Shown here one piece after another: positions 61,934 through 64,000 of a stretch of DNA of 64,000 nt. Each line of letters starts with the position of its first letter. Position 1 is the stretch's first letter. The stretch covers positions 36,770-100,769 of the forward strand of contig NZ_VTTM01000004.1 of NCBI RefSeq assembly GCF_008364795.1, in the 5' to 3' direction. The position numbers were made by a program, and so were the translations under genes. Origin of the DNA: Azospirillum oryzae. Lineage in GTDB: Bacteria; Pseudomonadota; Alphaproteobacteria; Azospirillales; Azospirillaceae. The notes under the pieces were generated by a model that did no database searches, was not told the origin of the DNA, and saw only the letters and a list, made by a program, of their open reading frames with translations.

Positions 61934-61939
61934 ACCCCC

Positions 61940-64000
61940 TCAGTGCGCCTCTTCCCAATTATCCCCGATCCCAGCCTCCGCCACCAGCGGCACGCCGAGG
62001 TGCGCCGCCCCCTCCATCACCTCGCGCACGATTCGCGCGGCGTCCACCGCCTCCGCTTCCGGCACCTCGAACAGCAGTTCGTCGTGCACTTGCAGAAGCA
62101 TCCGTGCGCTGCTGCCCGCGGCGGCGAGCGCGGCCGGCATGCGGTTCATCGCACGCTTCATGATGTCGGCGGCGGTGCCCTGGATCGGGGCGTTGATCGC
62201 CTGACGCTCGGCGAAGGCGCGGCGGGCGGCGTTCTTTTCCTGGATGCCGGGCATGTAGCAGCGGCGGCCGAACAGCGTCACCACATAGCCGTGCTGGCGG
62301 GCGAAGGCCTTGATCGACTCCATCCACACCTTCAGCTCATGGAAGCGTTCCAGATAGGTCTTGATGAAGGCGTTGGCCTCCCCCGGCGCGATGCCGAGCT
62401 GGCGGCCGAGGCCGAAGCCGGAGATGCCGTAGATGATGCCGAAGTTGATCGCCTTGGCCTTGCGGCGGATGTCCGGCGTCATCTGCTCCAGCGGGATGCC
62501 GAAGACCTGGGCGGCGGTGGCGGCGTGAATGTCCAGCCCGTCGCGGAAGGCGTCCTTCAACGCCTGGATGTTCGCCATCTCCGCCACCAGACGCAGTTCG
62601 ATCTGCGAGTAATCGACGCTCAGCAGCTTATGGCCGGGTGAGGCGACGAAGGCGCGGCGGATCTTCTTGCCCTCCTCCGTCCGTACCGGGATGTTCTGCA
62701 GGTTGGGGTCGGTGGAGGACAAACGCCCGGTGTTGGTCGCCGCCAGCGCGAAGGCGGTGTGGACGCGGCCGGTGATGGGCGAGATCTTCTCCTGCAGCGC
62801 GTCGGTGTAGGTGCTTTTCAGCTTGGCAAGCTGGCGCCAGTCGAGCACGCGCTGGGCGATGCTGTGGCCCTGCTCCGCCAGTTCCTCCAGCACGCTGCTG
62901 TCGGTGGAATAGGCGCCGGTCTTGCCCTTCTTGCCGGTGCCGAGCTTCATCGTGTCGAACAGGATCTCACCCAGCTGCTTGGGCGAGCCGATGTTGAAGG
63001 TCTGGCCGGCCAGCGTGTGGACGTCCTTCTCGATCTCGGCGAGGCGGACAGACAGACTCTGCGACAGGTCGGACAGCGCCTTCTTGTCGATGCGCACGCC
63101 GGCCCGCTCCATGTCCGCCACCACCGGGACCAGCGGGCGGTCCAGCGTCTCGTACACGGTGACCATGCGGTCGTCCACCAGACGCGGCTTCAGCAGCGTC
63201 CACAGGCGCAGCGTGATATCGGCATCCTCGGCGGCATAGGCCAGCGCCTTATCCAGCGGCACGCGGTCGAAGGTGATCTGGTTCTTGCCGGTGCCGCAGA
63301 CCTCCTTGAAGGGGATCGGCGTGTAGGCGAGGTGCAGTTCCGCCAACTCGTCCATGCCGTGGCCGTGGGACCCGCCCTCCAGCACGTAGGAGATCAGCAT
63401 GCTGTCGTCCACCGGCGAGACATTGATGCCGTTGCGGGCGAACAGCTGGTGGTCGAACTTGAAGTTGTGGCCGATTTTCAGGACCGACGGGTCCTCCAGC
63501 ACGTCCTTCAGGATCGCCATCGCCTCGGTCGTGGGGATCTGCTTGGGCGGCGGCGGGGCGTCGAAGTCCAGCTGGCCGGCGGCGGCGGTCGAGGCGCCAT
63601 GGGCGAGCGGGATGTAGCAGGCGATGCCCGGCTCGGTGGACAGCGAGACGCCGACCAGCGTGGCGGTGGCCGGGGTCAGGCTGTCGGTCTCGGTATCGAC
63701 CGCCAGCACGCCGGTCTCGCGCGCCCGCTCGACCCAGCGGCGCAGCGCGTCGGCGTCCTGCACCAGCTCATAGCGCACCTCCGGCACATGCAGCACCGTC
63801 TTGCGGGCCGGGCGGTCCTCTCCGGCCGGGCCTTCGGCCGGCGCCGGAGAGGTTGCGGCGGGGGTGGCTGCCGAATGGGAGGACGCAGGCGTGCCACCGG
63901 CCCCGTCGGCGATGCGGCCGTCCTTCTGCATCTCCATCTCGACGCGAGAGACGATGCTGCGGAAGCCCTGGGCCTTCAGGAAATCGATCAGACGCTGGTG
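61940..64000 (-). CDS. polA: DNA polymerase I (N-terminal part outside window)
   Basis: Repair and Okazaki-fragment polymerase. The frame is open to the window edge (L-I-D-F-L-K-A-Q-G-F-R-S-I at the limit), so the 5'-nuclease domain is missing; 686 residues are visible. A proline/alanine-rich linker is followed by an intact 3'-5' exonuclease domain: A-V-D-T-E-T-D, G-H-N-F-K-F-D-H and Y-A-A-E-D-A-D. The polymerase domain has motif A V-D-Y-S-Q-I-E-L-R, motif B R-R-K-A-K-A-I-N-F-G and motif C V-H-D-E-L. All catalytic residues are present, so proofreading is expected to work. Confidence 0.97.
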   Translation of the reverse strand, partial: HQRLIDFLKAQGFRSIVSRVEMEMQKDGRIADGAGGTPASSHSAATPAATSPAPAEGPAGEDRPARKTVLHVPEVRYELVQDADALRRWVERARETGVLAVDTETDSLTPATATLVGVSLSTEPGIACYIPLAHGASTAAAGQLDFDAPPPPKQIPTTEAMAILKDVLEDPSVLKIGHNFKFDHQLFARNGINVSPVDDSMLISYVLEGGSHGHGMDELAELHLAYTPIPFKEVCGTGKNQITFDRVPLDKALAYAAEDADITLRLWTLLKPRLVDDRMVTVYETLDRPLVPVVADMERAGVRIDKKALSDLSQSLSVRLAEIEKDVHTLAGQTFNIGSPKQLGEILFDTMKLGTGKKGKTGAYSTDSSVLEELAEQGHSIAQRVLDWRQLAKLKSTYTDALQEKISPITGRVHTAFALAATNTGRLSSTDPNLQNIPVRTEEGKKIRRAFVASPGHKLLSVDYSQIELRLVAEMANIQALKDAFRDGLDIHAATAAQVFGIPLEQMTPDIRRKAKAINFGIIYGISGFGLGRQLGIAPGEANAFIKTYLERFHELKVWMESIKAFARQHGYVVTLFGRRCYMPGIQEKNAARRAFAERQAINAPIQGTAADIMKRAMNRMPAALAAAGSSARMLLQVHDELLFEVPEAEAVDAARIVREVMEGAAHLGVPLVAEAGIGDNWEEAH

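Overview
The window looks like chromosome or chromid of a GC-rich alphaproteobacterium close to Azospirillum (Rhodospirillales). This is inferred from base composition, from short Shine-Dalgarno-led operons, and from the family mix: AcnB, a HexR-type regulator, pyruvate:flavodoxin oxidoreductase, a tripartite tricarboxylate transporter (TTT) and the FdhF/YdeP family. No rRNA, tRNA, CRISPR array, prophage or insertion-sequence transposase was seen.

Layout. 1-7323: IclR regulator (5' end missing), dgoK, dgoA, TTT transporter tctCBA, an SDR dehydrogenase and a metallo-beta-lactamase-fold hydrolase, all on +, read as a 2-keto-3-deoxygalactonate-type sugar-acid operon. 7426-12738: tautomerase and divergent LysR regulator, acnB, an RraA-family protein and a small lipoprotein. 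13012-17557: HexR-type regulator divergent from pflB-pflA, with two HexR boxes and one FNR/FixK-like site between them. 17580-20458: a Tat-exported BBE-type FAD oxidoreductase and a beta-lactamase-fold serine hydrolase. 20562-29498: LacI regulator, small ORF, uxaB and nifJ on -, and divergent exuT on +. 29635-31639: a candidate small RNA, a 61-aa exported peptide, a HAD phosphatase and a MarR regulator. 31688-53854: a 16.4-kb adhesin gene (5461 aa, about forty cadherin-like repeats plus RTX) divergent from a type I secretion ABC transporter and its HlyD adaptor. The transporter is unusual in fusing two complete ABC halves in one chain. 53959-64000: small and unknown proteins, a PAS histidine kinase and LuxR response regulator, a YdeP-like molybdoenzyme, an unknown 194-aa protein and polA (cut by the window end).

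Two themes stand out. The first is metabolic: hexuronate and sugar-acid uptake and oxidation (exuT, uxaB, dgoKA, TTT) feed pyruvate, which is handled by pflBA and nifJ. AT-rich near-palindromes of the form TAATATATTA, conspicuous in this GC-rich DNA, sit in the promoters of uxaB, nifJ and exuT, and in a fourth promoter that seems to drive a roughly 95-nt terminator-ended small RNA. pflB and nifJ also share a site ATGAC-N4-ATCAA. This suggests one small regulon with an sRNA member. The second theme is surface biology: a giant tandem-repeat adhesin with an internal RTX block, a Gly-Ser-Thr hinge and a five-domain higher-order repeat, served by an asymmetric double ABC transporter. All functional statements are by family recognition from sequence; no database search was run.
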